NCBI GenBank assembly: GCA_031308135.1
Contig: JAHLJT010002630.1
Span: forward strand, 93,366,961-93,430,960
Source: Acheta domesticus
Lineage: Eukaryota > Arthropoda > Insecta > Orthoptera > Gryllidae
Reading direction: 5' to 3'
Length of the DNA: 64,000 nucleotides
This document shows positions 1 to 10,393 of the stretch, piece by piece (position 1 is the first letter of the stretch; each line of letters begins with the position of its first letter). The notes beneath the pieces are model-generated. The model was given only the letters and a program-made list of their open reading frames with translations. It was not told where the DNA came from and ran no database searches. Made by a program: the position numbers and the translations under genes.

Positions 1-201
1 TTGCCTTTGCAAATAGTTTTCATTACATGGCATGTTTCTGGCAAATTCTTACTAAAAGCGCTCTTCCTACTTGCATTCATAATTCAAATGGATATGAATA
101 TGAGTTCGGGCAGGAAACCAGAGGTCAAGAAAACGTACACAGATTGCTCTTCTCCCCATAGCACGTCACACAGATTTTTTGACCTTTAATAAATAAGTAC
201 A

Positions 202-314
202 TAGGCCGGTCCCCCGGCCGAGATGGCTAATAACCCTGGGGAGTAAACATCGGATCCAGCGTAATGCTGAACTGCATGCCCTGCATGCGTGCGTGGTCCG
301 AAGTGACCTGTTGC
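202..314 (+). repeat. SINE family 2, internally deleted copy
   Basis: The first ~25 bases match the tRNA-like head of the fuller copy at 9583-9880 (GCCGG...GAGATGGCTAA). The sequence then jumps to that copy's 3' body (AACCCTGGGGAGTAAA, CGGATCCAG, GTAATGCTGA). The B box and middle are missing. The copy ends about 20 bases from the splice donor of the minus-strand exon at 334-426, so it sits at the start of that intron. Confidence 0.7.
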
Positions 315-333
315 CAAAAAAAGAGGTAGCTAC

Positions 334-426
334 CTTGAGCAGGAGCTGGTAGTCGTTGATGCGCTGGATGGGGAGTTTGAGGTGCTCGCTGAGGCTCTTG
401 TCGTCGCCCAGCTGCTGACTGCGCTC
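334..426 (-). CDS. DH (RhoGEF) domain exon, probably obscurin/Unc-89-like
   Basis: This is a 31-codon internal exon in phase 0 at both ends, with an acceptor TTGCAG before GAGCGC and a donor AAG|GTAGCT. It reads ERSQQLGDD, then EHLKLPIQRINDYQLLLK, which fits conserved region 3 of Dbl-homology domains (pattern LxxPxQRxxxYxLLL). DH domains catalyse GDP/GTP exchange on Rho-family GTPases. The IQRINDYQLLLK form makes me favour the muscle giant obscurin/Unc-89, but a single exon cannot exclude Trio or another RhoGEF. The next exons lie beyond the left edge. I found no upstream exon of the same gene, so its relation to the aminopeptidase on the same strand is unknown. Confidence 0.72.
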
Positions 427-457
427 CTGCAACACACGACACCACAGCGTGAGCCGG

Positions 458-554
458 GGGTATGCAAATTGCGGACCGGCAGGAAAATAAGAGTTAAAAC
501 CCATATGTAAATTGCGGACCGACCCAGAGAAGGGCATACGTAAATTGCGGACGG
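458..554. repeat. Three short direct repeats around ATTGCGGAC
   Basis: A motif close to CATATGTAAATTGCGGACCG occurs three times, near 458, 500 and 534, inside the intron just upstream of the DH exon acceptor. Spacing is about 42 and 34 bases. No function is evident. Confidence 0.5.
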
Positions 555-1595
555 ACTACCTGCCCTTCCAGGTAAAAGTGGAAGGTAAGTAGTGACGTAG
601 CGTAGTGGGAGCCGCAGGTGCGGCCGGCCCGGGCCGCGGCAAAATTATGTTGACACGCTTAATGACACGCACTTGCGCGTCGTTAAGTTGCAGTTCATAA
701 TGTTGACAGTGTATTTACATTAGCGGCGATTTGTTCATATTATTACACAGAGCGTTCGAAACGTCTCTCCGGAGTGCCTGTCTCCCCACTCCACCATCTT
801 TTATGCGGAAACTGCAACATCGCAGGCTGAATCAAGGACGGCGCCTTCGCCCTGGTGCGTTACGCAACAGAAACAAAGGAGCGTGATGTGAACTTGAAAT
901 GCAGTGAAAAATAGCCACAATAAAATAAAAGGCAATTGAAATTAACAGTATATTTTTTACTTTTCATAATTATCTTATTGCATCATGTGTTGAAAATAAT
1001 TACCAGAATCTTTAGGGCAAAGCATTACCCATTTATTATCGATACTTTTTTTTAAGTTTCTTGAGTTACGGACATTACATACAAAGATATTGAGTCTTTT
1101 AATTCCTCAATGGTCTTCGCAATTAAATCGCGTACAGAGTCACAATGTGGCACTAATGATTCTGCGAATTTCGTCGCAAACATTTGTTTCGTTCGTGTAC
1201 TTATTAATTGCTCAAAGCACATGCTCCACCAAAAATACATATTCTTCCAGTGTCAGCATTCTAACAGTTACAATCTCACTCACAACAAACAAATTGTACG
1301 CAGTCAAACTGAATGTGTCACGTGAATACGAAGAATACGGTTAGGTATTCTTATTTCAATTGCTGCTTGCTTGTAGCGAGCGCGCTTCTGAGAATAACAT
1401 TCAAACACCGTCGCGCTGAAGGAGCTTGCGATGTTGCCTTTCCCCGTGAAGGGTTTGTGCGGAGACGGCCACAGCAGAGAGACTTTTTGTACGTTCTGTA
1501 TAATGAACGTACTATCCGGTTTGAGACGAAACAAATACTTGAAACATACTTTACGACTGGAAATTACGGTATTTCTGATTATTATTCATGATTGG

Positions 1596-1597
<2 letters not shown>
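555..1597. other. Intronic or intergenic DNA, nothing recognised
   Basis: Mixed-composition DNA with a small GC-rich patch near 600-640. The open frames on both strands overlap each other and show no protein family similarity I recognise. Confidence 0.5.

Positions 1598-1648
<51 letters not shown>
1598..1648. repeat. (TA)n microsatellite
   Basis: About 25 uninterrupted TA dinucleotides. Confidence 0.97.
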
Positions 1649-1653
<5 letters not shown>

Positions 1654-1787
1654 TTAGATATTATAATGCGCCATAAAATTGCATTATTATACAATTTCTT
1701 TGTTTTATTCAAGAATCACTGAATGACAAAATTTACTACACGCGCCTGCTTGTGAGAAAAGTTTACGCGCGCTCGCTGGAAGGAATA

Positions 1788-1892
1788 GGGTACGCTGTTT
1801 ATGTGCAGTTGTTAAGCTTTAACATTACTCCTTCGCTGGCACATTCATTATTTATCAACTGACCGCCGTATGTAGCAGTGACCTTTATTACG
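1788..1892 (+). repeat. Copy 1 of a tandemly duplicated segment (empty site)
   Basis: This stretch, with GCTGTTTATG, CAGTTGTTAAGCTTTAACA and TTACTCCTTCGCTGGCAC, is repeated from 1944. Here the GCTTTAACATTACTCC site is uninterrupted. In copy 2 the same site carries a hAT-type element, so this copy shows the pre-insertion state. Confidence 0.8.
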
Positions 1893-1943
1893 GTAAAAAA
1901 TGTTTTAATTTAAATTCGGGGCGCATTTAATTAAGCGCGGGTT

Positions 1944-2290
1944 AAATTGGGTGCGCTGTTTATGCGCAGTTGTTAAGCTTTAACACAGTGGTGTCAAGGT
2001 CTGCTACTGGTGGCAGTGGCCCGCGTTGTGGCATCGTGCCATGCCACGAGCTTCTCTGCACAACTAGCGTCGGAAAAGGGAACTATTAGTAACATCACCG
2101 TTTCACAATAGGGATGGCGCTGTCTCTGGTGACGGGGCAATGAACTGCGTGGAAGGGCGATTTCATCGTGGCACTCGTGCCACGGACTCCCGCTCGTGGC
2201 ATCGACCTTGACAACACTGCTTTAACATTACTCCTTTGCTGGCACGTTCAGTATTTATCACCTGACCGCCCTACGTGGCAGCGACCTTAG
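1944..2290 (+). repeat. Copy 2 of the duplicated segment, split by a hAT MITE
   Basis: It matches 1788-1892 on both sides of the element at 1986-2219. The left part ends in CTTTAACA and the right part resumes with CTTTAACATTACTCC. The divergence (for example CTGACCGCC followed by CTACGTGGCAG versus GTATGTAGCAG) says the duplication is not recent. Confidence 0.8.
1986..2219. mobile_element. hAT-type MITE, 234 bp, perfect 8-bp TSD
   Basis: The ends are CAGTGGTGTCAAGGTC and the reverse complement of CAGTGTTGTCAAGGTC. The element is flanked by perfect 8-bp duplications CTTTAACA at 1978-1985 and 2220-2227, the hallmark of hAT transposition. There is no coding capacity. A second copy lies inverted at 42,477-42,709. 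Internal GTGGCA/TGCCAC motifs are repeated. Confidence 0.92.
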
Positions 2291-2510
2291 GGCAGGTACG
2301 CCGCTGGACTGAATGCGCGCATCGCGGCCAGCAGACGCGGCGAGGGTCGCGGTGCGAAGGGCGTCTGGCAACGCCACCGAAGGGCAAGGGCCGCCTAGAA
2401 TGTCAGCGGCGCCGCCTATGCCCCCTTCCCCCGTGCCCCTTTCGCCGCCCCCGGAGCTCAAGCCGCCTCCGCTGTCCTCCCGCCCACGTCCACACAGACC
2501 CACCACCTCA
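2291..2510. other. GC-rich unexplained block
   Basis: The composition changes sharply to GC-rich. One plus-strand frame (2313-2534) reads as proline-rich low complexity, but there is no domain, no clear splice pair and no partner exon. It ends where a repeat shared with 16.5 kb begins. It may be an exon fragment, a regulatory island or a repeat part; I cannot tell which. Confidence 0.3.
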
Positions 2511-2770
2511 ATGCTTCGTTCAGGAGTTATTTAACAATATCGATTCAAAAAAATCCTGATGTCCTTGCGGGTTGCATTCTACATGAATATTTAGATGCGT
2601 TTTTTTAAAACAAATCCTTCATATTTTTAATGTTAAAGTGCAATTTGTCACGTCTCCGTGAAATTCTCTTTCTTTAGAGACCTCATTTATAAAGGTTGGT
2701 TGCGTGTGAGAGCCACAAAGGGAAGGTATACTACTGAAATAATATAGGAGACGATAGTTAAACATTACTG
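2511..2770 (-). repeat. Dispersed repeat related to the Helitron-like element
   Basis: Its reverse complement matches 16,545-16,850: TTATAAATGAGGTCTCTAAA, CACGTGACGAATTG-like and TGCAACCCGCAA segments in the same order, then GTTAAATAACTCCT. The last segment is also shared with 5765-5800 inside the Helitron-like element. I infer fragments of one family. Confidence 0.65.
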
Positions 2771-3808
2771 GTTTTAATTCCACGAGTAGAATATTCAATA
2801 CAATAAATCCTTACTGAAGACGGTGAAAAGTTACCAGGGTGAAAAAAAATCATTCAGTGTGAGGAAAGTAATGAAGGGTTTTTGTTGTGTTTTGTTACAG
2901 TCTGTTTGCAAGAAAAAGGCAAGAAATAGGTGAAGATAATATCCCTTGCTTTGGTTACTCTTAAGGCTCGTTTTAAGAGGAATAAGTTCCATTTTCTGCA
3001 GGCCCTAGATGTCCGTGAATGAAAAAAAACCATCTAAAGATCAGCACTTACTGATCATATCTTAATCTCACTTTTTCTCAAACGCCATCAAATATATTTC
3101 TTGTCTCTTATCTCTTTTTCGTTCTTAGAAATGGACTCGCGTGGACATGATATTGATAAATCATTGCGATAAGTCATACAATAACAGTACAGAGATAGAA
3201 TATCAGAGTTGTTATCTTACATTTCTCTTTTCACAGCACACTCCATACATATGGTAAGAGGGTGATGACGAACTTTTATTAGTGATCATTACTTTACGTA
3301 ATTTATCTTCATAAACCTTAATTACAGCAATTTCTTCGTAAGCAACTTTATTTACAGAATTAAATGCTTACTTATTAGAACAAGTAATGGATGGATTTGT
3401 AGCTTCGTCCACACTGGATTTGCAGCTTCGTAGATTACAACACGCAATGCATATTTCAACAAAATCCTTGATTTTTGTTGATTTTTCACAACCATTATTA
3501 AGTGTATGGAATACAACAGCTTCACATAATGTTAGCGACACAGTTAATACTACGTGAATTTACGATTTTCCATGTAAATGACACAGATACGGAAACATGA
3601 AGTCACTTCATGAGACTCGGTTATTATTACAGTTAAATCCAATTTCTAAAAACATCTCTTTAGAATAGAAGTAACCTTAAGAAATGTTTGAATACCGATT
3701 TCTATTGTTTTTATTCTGAATGAGTCATGCTCTTTCTTGTTCACAATGGTTTATTTCCCAAGAAAGAAAGAAACATATTTGGTGATAATATTTTACATTG
3801 TACTGTTG
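2771..3808. other. AT-rich DNA, nothing recognised
   Basis: No convincing coding frame, RNA gene or repeat boundary seen. Confidence 0.5.
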
Positions 3809-3958
3809 TATAAAGGAGTTTGTGCACGACATAGCGGAAAGCACTATTAAAACTTTTGCGCATGCGCAGATGCACTAAATTGATGCGAAACTTGAACAGC
3901 GCATGCGCAGAAGATAGATAATGCTTTAACATTTGAGGGTGCACAAACTCCCTATTAT
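3809..3958. mobile_element. MITE with 20-bp terminal inverted repeats
   Basis: The left end TATAAAGGAGTTTGTGCAC mirrors the right end GTGCACAAACTCCCTATTATA. Between the arms lie two GCGCATGCGC palindromes, near 3858 and 3900, that match the consensus for NRF-1/Erect wing. Superfamily is unassigned; a TA target is possible. Confidence 0.7.
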
Positions 3959-4189
3959 ATCGACCTAACACAATCAAACAGAGGAACGAAAAAAACAGGC
4001 TTTAACTTAACGGTCTATGCCCATTAAGGATTTAACATTTCGCTGACAACAATCTAAACAAATATGCTCGCTCTATACATAGCATATGAATACTTTTATT
4101 TCAAGAATTGATATTTCTGGTTTATATGTTCTTTCTCTTAAAATTTGTATTTGTATTTAGCCATTATATATCCCATAAAGAGCAATTGG

Positions 4190-4455
4190 CCTCTTAGATC
4201 CTTTAATTGGTCACCCAACGAGGCAACCGCGATGTCTCGAATTCGCCTAACCTTCGTGACTTCACGTAGGTAACGAATTCGGCTAGCGACGCCGGTTTCG
4301 GGGTCATGGACTTTCAGTAGAACCATCCCAGCATTCGCCTGGATGACCGAGGGAAACCACGAGAACCCCGGTCATGATGGCTGACACCGGGAATTGAACC
4401 CGAGGCTCTCTAATGCTAAGTCCGCGCGCAACGTCCTGAGCCACTTCGCTCGGTG
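4190..4455 (-). repeat. SINE family 3 (tRNA-derived)
   Basis: Read on the minus strand it begins GAGCGAAGTGGCTCAGGACG (A-box-like). It continues to GGGTTCAATTCCCGG (B box), followed by a body with CGTGGTTTCCCTC and GGCGAATGCTGGGA. This layout is a pol III SINE head with a non-tRNA body. The body shares the TTTCC...GGCGAATG motif with SINE families 1 and 5, suggesting a common ancestral module. Confidence 0.75.
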
Positions 4456-4549
4456 TTCTTAAAATAGTATCACAAAAGTTTTAAAAGAAACAGAAAAAGT
4501 TGATAACTCTTGTTCCTACATGTAACTTCCTCTAACACGCTTTAATCAA

Positions 4550-5250
4550 GAGTCTAATTTTGTAGCTTCTTGAAACTGAAAATTTGGTTTACAGCAAAAC
4601 GTCTGTTCGTCTCTGTGTAAAGCTAGCTGCTCATCCGTAAGCATTATTATCACCAAATATATATCCCAACCGTTCTGACTAATGTCATGGCCCCTTGAAT
4701 TTCAAATGTATACTTTGATGTGTGTGTGTGTGTGTGGAGGGGGGTTCTATACAGGAAGCCTCAACAACATTTTAAAATTTTCTCAAAAGTGGCACTTATT
4801 TCTATCTTTAATTTCTTCTCAGACAGAGAGAACTATGCTAATAAAATTGGCGCAGATACGAATTTCATTGAACATCAGAATTTTCGAAAATTGCATAAAT
4901 ATGCAATTCTTTCAGCATCTTCCTATAACTACAATACTGAAAACAGACATTTTTCTGAATAAAATATTTTCAAAAATGTATCTTCAAGTAAGATTTCGTA
5001 GAATTTTTTCAAAACATGAGAGGTTTTCGCGTTATTTGAAAGAAATAAAACAATTTTAAAATTGCTAAAAAAAATGCTCCAAATTTTTTCTTCAAATTTT
5101 TTCTCGAATAGTGCTCATAAAAATGGAGGAGGTACGCTTATAAAAATAGCACAGGTGCAATTTTCTCTGAACTCTCTGAGTTTTAGAAAATTGGGAAATT
5201 GCAAATAATGAGAGAAAGTATGAGCAGTAGTAGCACCACTAGTTTACTTA
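4550..5250 (+). repeat. Dispersed AT-rich repeat R4, copy 1
   Basis: The segments GGCCCCTTGAATTT, GAAGCCTC..AACATTTT, a long AAATTT-rich stretch and AGCACTAGTTT-like recur in the same order at 21,690-22,205. A (GT)n tract at about 4718-4734 interrupts this copy. The open frames here are AT-rich noise. The class is unknown. Confidence 0.6.
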
Positions 5251-5552
5251 TAGAATTACAACACACGACGTAGCAACAATAACAGAAAAAAAACAGTAGT
5301 ATCGAAAAGCCAATAGTAGCAGAAACTATAAAAATTGTAAGCCTCAAACATAAATAAAGTCTTGAAAGAAACTGGAACTGAAACATTTTAAAGAGAAGCC
5401 TTGAAACAGAGACTAAAGGGATTTAAGTCATTGGATTTAAATGATACATTTTAGTTCCTTTGTCAGAAGAGTCTTCCCTGGATGAATTCTTCACTCGTGA
5501 TTCAGTTTAATGTGCGATTTGTTTAATGTTTTATACATGAACAAATTAGAAA
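5251..5552. other. AT-rich spacer, nothing recognised
   Basis: No features seen before the Helitron-like 5' end. Confidence 0.5.
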
Positions 5553-6054
5553 TCTATATATAAAACAGAGTTCTGTTAGTTACACCACTTATAACTCAAG
5601 AACGACTGAACCAATTTTAATTATGTCTGTTTTGTTGGATTCATCTCCGTCCCGAATAACAGAATAACTAATAAAATATCGAAAAAATGGCACTACATGG
5701 CGCTAAAGAATAAACAACTCGATATTCATGCAAACGCAGCCCGCTACACAGTTCGAATCTATATCGTTAAATAACTCCTAAACAAAGCGTTTTAGGGCCT
5801 TAAAACCTAAAAACATTTCTCATTCCATATTCTATAGGATGAGATGTTTTTGAATATTGTATTACATTTTTGCTGGTCCGGTGATTCTCAATATTAAGCC
5901 ACCTACTCAAAGACGTACAGAATCTAAGTAAATAAAACAAAGTCGGGTTAATTAAACCATGGCGCTAGAGCACATGATGGCGCTTCAGTTAAATGCATTT
6001 CCCAATTCACGTGAGCTGCATTGTTGATAGGCCGTGTGCCGTGGGGCGAGGTCG

Positions 6055-6685
6055 AGGAGAACACGAGTTGATGAGAGGAGAGGGAAAAAGACAGGGACAA
6101 AGAGAGAGGAAAAAGAGAGAGAAAAATAGAGGGGAAAATAGAGAAGGAAATAAAGAGGGGAAATAGAGAAAGAGAGGGAAAAGCGAGAGGGGGAATAGAG
6201 AAGGAGAAATGGAGAGAGGAGGAAATAGAGAGAGGGGGAAATGAGAAAGCGGGAAAAGAGAGTCAGAGAGTGGGGGAAGAAGAGACACAGAGGGGAAGAA
6301 GAGACACAAAGGGGAGAAGGGACACAGAGGGAAAGAAGAGACACGAACGGGAAGAAGAGACACGGAGAGGGAGAAAAGAGACACGGAGAGGGAGAAAGAG
6401 ACACAGGGAGAAAAGAGACACAGAGGGAGAAAAGAGAGACAGAGGGAGAAGAGAGACACAGAGGGAGAAAAGAGAGACAGAGGGAGAAAAGAGACACAGA
6501 GGGAGAAAAGAGAGACAGAGGGAGAAAAGAGACACAGAGGGAGAAATGAGACACAGAGGGAGAAAAGAGACACAGAGGGAGAAAAGAGACACAGATGGAA
6601 GAGAAAGAGAGAGAGAGAGAAATGAGAGAAGAGGAAACAGAGGGGAACTTGAGAGGAGAAAAAGAGTAAGGGGGAAAGAGAAGGG
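6055..6685 (+). repeat. Polypurine minisatellite, first block
   Basis: Almost purely purine on this strand. From 6270 to 6600 the unit is about 21-22 bases, GGGAGAAAAGAGACACAGAG, with variants. All three forward frames stay open and read as charged low complexity. The mirror polypyrimidine frames on the other strand are equally artefactual. Confidence 0.9.
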
Positions 6686-6744
6686 AAGAGGAATATTTCC
6701 TCAATTATTTCTTCCGCGGCAACAGAAGGGCCGGGTACCAGCTA

Positions 6745-7012
6745 GAGGGAAAATAGAGAGAGAAAGAAATAGAGAGAGGGGGAAAACGAAGAAGGCGGAA
6801 ATAAAGAGAGGGAACTTAGAGGGCGGGAAAAGAGAGTCAGTGAGTGGGGGAGAAGAGACAGAGGGAAAGGAAGAGACACAGAAAGGGAGAAAAGAGACAC
6901 AGAAGGGGAAAAGAGAGATGGAAAAGGGAGACAGAGTGGGGAAAATGAGAGAGGAGGAAAAAGACAGAAGGGGAGGGAGAGAGGGAAAAAAAGAGAGGAA
7001 AAGAGAGGGGGA
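6745..7012 (+). repeat. Polypurine minisatellite, second block
   Basis: It repeats the arrangement of the first block after an internal copy of the Helitron 3' terminus: GAGAGAAAGAAATAGAGAG, then GAAAAGAGAGTCAGTGAGTG, then GAGACACAGAA units. It precedes the outer 3' end. Confidence 0.85.
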
Positions 7013-7070
7013 GAGGAATATTTCCTCAATTATTTCTTCTGCGGCAGCAACGCGCCGGGTAACCAGCTAG

Positions 7071-9580
7071 TAAAAAATATAAGAAACTTCTAGATAAAGT
7101 ATCAAAACATGAACCCATCTCGATTGCAGAAGTTAATTCATGTACTAGGACAATGTTCTTGTACAATGGTCTGTTAGAAGTTTTAATTTTTGGAAAACAA
7201 TTTTATTCATTTCTTAGAGTTCTAATTAAACTTCTTAATGAGAGTTTACAACTAAAATAGCACATAGCTACCTTCGGAATGAAAGCAATAATACACTTGT
7301 CAAATCACACCAGACAGTATAATCTCCAAAGTTATCCCTTTTAATCCCAGGATATGTGTTGATCGAAAGGAACACTTTTTTCATGATCGGAAAGAAATTC
7401 TTCTCTGATAAGGCAAGGAGAATTCTCCTGTCCTGAAATTAATTCTTTTGAAACCTACTTTTCTTAGTATTTGGGAAGTCGTCCAGAACGGAAGCGACTC
7501 ATCAGCATTACAATGTGCGATTAAATAGGAAATTGGCAAGTTGATAACAAATTCTTTGCATAGTTTTGCAGGATTATAGTGACGTGCTACGAGTGTCATT
7601 TTGACAGCACACGTGCTACTTATCATGACATCCCGACCTAAATTCACTTCTTTGTCTGCCTCTATCTCCCTTCCCTCTTTTCTAAGGTGCACGCAGTATT
7701 GCCGGTGTCCTTTTGATCATGCATGATAGGCCCCAATGGTGATTGGATTAATTGCACTGATAACGGCGGTGGGATGAGGTCGAGAAAAGAATTGCTCGAT
7801 GTCTGTTGGGGAACTGGGGGGGGGGAGGCGGGGCCTAGCATCAAAAATTTGATTTCTTTTAACATTAAAATATTCTGTGTAATTTTATCTTCGAAACCAA
7901 ACCCAATTTTATTCAGCAATGTTCATGGCATGACTTGAGTTTTTCTGTTAGATGGCATGACTGTCAGTTCGCGGTTCCCATTCTACGTAATTTTTGCTCG
8001 TAAACATTTTGAATTTTAAAATCGGTGTTTTTGTCATGCCTTAACAGTTTCAGGGTTGGAAGGTGAACAAATGATCGCGAAAACTGTCTATTTCATGTGT
8101 TTACTTGTGTAGTTTGGCGGGAGTAAGTTACGACTGATAATTCTGCGTAAAGAGCAGGTATGTATTAGGAAACTTTGAAGGCCATTATCAGTAAGTTCAA
8201 TATTTTGATTTATAAGGAACCTTTTCTCCAAAGCAAGAAAGATGTAAAGCTGCAACATTTCAGAGCTACTAATTATCACATGATATTTACATGAATCATT
8301 ATCAGTGAAATATGGGCCAAACAATATGTGTAACCTTTGGAAAATATTAAGATATATGACAAGAATATATGACGTATATAACATATAACAAGAAAATGTA
8401 TAAATATAGTTAGTTATTAAAAATATAAACAAAATAATAATAGTTGCGAGTGCAAACTATTCAGCGCATGAGTAAATAGTAGTAATCCATATTACTAACA
8501 AGTTTCAACACATTAGCTCTATTACTTATAGAGAAAATGTTCCTTAATGAAATGACAGTTTAACATGGGAAAAGGGCTCCCTCTGACTCCCTTAAGGTAC
8601 TAATCTGACATTCGCCTAGAAGAGTAAAAAAGGATCCCATGGAATTGACTGACTAGAACCCCTTAAATTCCCATTGAGGCAGCGATAGTGTCGAATACAA
8701 CCACTTAGTTGGTGCCGAAAAATCTGCTAACATTTGGACTCGAAACTGGGGACGTTATGATTAGCGGATCTTCAGTTTCTACCTCGAAATAACAAGCGAT
8801 TAAGTACTCGGTAAATAACACGTTTAGAGGATTAGACATTTATCATCGTATTACGTTGAAATATATTGATTAGGGAACATTAGAAGGGTACACAGTTATG
8901 AATAGAAACAGCCATGCTTATAACCTTCTGATGACAGGAAGTACGAATAAGTCAGATATCTCAATACAATAATAATCAGTATTGAAAATAAGCTTTTCCT
9001 ACCCCTACAGAAGTGAAGCTAACTTTCCGAATAGTACCATTTTCCCTTTTTCAAACAAAACATAATATAGAAATTTAAAGAATCACTTTAAACACGTGTG
9101 AAGTAAGAAAAGACAACTTTTACATCGAAACAATATGTATTTCATTTAAAGAAAGCTGCCAAAATGTTGGCAATTTAGTTTGGCTAAAGAAAACTATTTG
9201 CAAAAAATACTTTCGTAGTAATTTTTAAGTGCACACTTCAGAGGGTTCGTATCTGAGTCGATTCTCATAACAACTATTTTATAGACACACATATAGAAAG
9301 AACTTCAGAAAAAATGTTTTAACACAGTTTCGAGAATAAAGCAGGAGAGGATAGGGATAAGGAAGTAAGCTTTATAGAACGGAATAATGACATAGAATTT
9401 ACGTACTTTCTTTGGCGCTGGATGAGTCTAATGACGTAACAGATGCTATCTAAAAGGCAGAGCCTGGCATAAAGACCGCACGGGCCCCACGGCAAATAAC
9501 CAAAAACGGAGTCAGCAGAGCCACACAGTTTTTGGTTATTTCACCAAAAATATTTTTTTATCTATTTAACATTCATATAT
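7071..9580. other. AT-rich DNA, nothing firmly recognised
   Basis: A possible decayed tRNA-like B box (minus strand, GTTTCGAGTCC near 8735) hints at an old SINE at 8575-8800. A small hairpin AATAACCAAAAAC...GTTTTTGGTTATT lies at 9496-9541. No coding exon was found. Confidence 0.4.
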
Positions 9581-9582
9581 GA

Positions 9583-9880
9583 TAGCCGGCCCGTGGCAGA
9601 GATGGCTAAAGAAGTAGTGTCGTGGCGATCACGGACCGCAGGGTCGCGGGTTCGAGTCCCACCTCGGGCATGGGTGTTTTTTTTGTGTATGTCTATATGT
9701 GTGTGTGTGTGTGTGTGTGTGCCGTCCTTCCACCCCTGACTACCATGATCATTCATCCTCCATACCCCCAGGGCTAATAACCCTGGGGAGTAAAAAATCG
9801 GATCCAGGGTAATGCTGACACCCCCTGATGAATTTCATGCAGAGCATGCCTGTGTGGTCCAAAGTGCCTGTTTGGGACAC
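9583..9880 (+). repeat. SINE family 2 (tRNA-derived), near-complete copy
   Basis: The head is GCCGGCCCGTGGCAGAGATGG with an A-box-like TGGCTAAAG. A B box follows in GCGGGTTCGAGTCCCAC, then a T-run, a (GT)n tract (about 9699-9720) and a body with CTAATAACCCTGGGGAG and CGGATCCAGGGTAATGCTGA. These are a pol III promoter and a unique body. Confidence 0.85.
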
Positions 9881-10393
9881 TCTTTAAACTCACATAATAC
9901 ACAAATATTTAGAATATGTGATAAAATTCTTATTCAACCACCATATCCATAATCTTCTTATTCGTATACCATGAACTAATCATGAATATTCTGTCTCATT
10001 GGATTATTCTATAACTTATTAACAGCATGCACACTAAAATATGCTTTAGAATGCAGTCCGGTGCGATGCAAAAACAAATAAAAAGAAAGTTGACAAACAT
10101 GGCAATTCAACTTAAATTATTTTCTATTTTACTTCGATTATTTCATTCATGAACTCAGTCAAGAGTGACTCAAGAATCCCATCCATCTCAATCAGAGACA
10201 TTTTATTCATAACATTTTATCGCTTTTGAGATAACTTTATTTTTTAGATGTTTGAAAAAAAATTACATTTTTAGTGACCTGGGTGTTCGCTGCGGATTAT
10301 TTTCACAATTTCCTTCTTCCACAAGAGCTTACCAATTTGCCTCGTCAAACATTTTCCCTTCCCACTGCACAGTATCAAACACATTAAAACATT
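9881..10393. other. AT-rich DNA, nothing recognised
   Basis: No feature seen. Confidence 0.5.

Larger units (their letters stand above)
5553..7070 (+). mobile_element. Helitron/Helentron-like non-autonomous element
   Basis: The element starts TCTATATATAAAAC and ends ACCAGCTAG. It lies between A (5552) and T (7071), as expected for Helitrons (5' TC, 3' CTRR, A|T target, no TSD). The 5' part TTATAACTCAAGAACGACTG resembles insect Helitron leaders from memory. The 3' end (TTTCCTCAATTATTTCTTC, then GCGCCGGGTAACCAGCTAG) also occurs at 6691-6744, so two 3' termini stand in tandem, each after a polypurine tract. No Rep/helicase frame is present; the long frames here are polypurine artefacts. Confidence 0.72.

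Noticed and set aside
6241..7070. Long plus-strand frames (up to 266 codons) and mirror minus-strand frames
   Set aside because: They follow the polypurine repeat in every frame and give only charged or serine-rich low complexity.
8575..8800. Possible old tRNA-derived SINE on the minus strand
   Set aside because: Only a weak B box (GTTTCGAGTCC) remains and no family alignment could be made by eye.
9583..9665. Candidate tRNA gene at the start of SINE family 2
   Set aside because: A and B boxes are present but no cloverleaf closes, and a SINE body follows.
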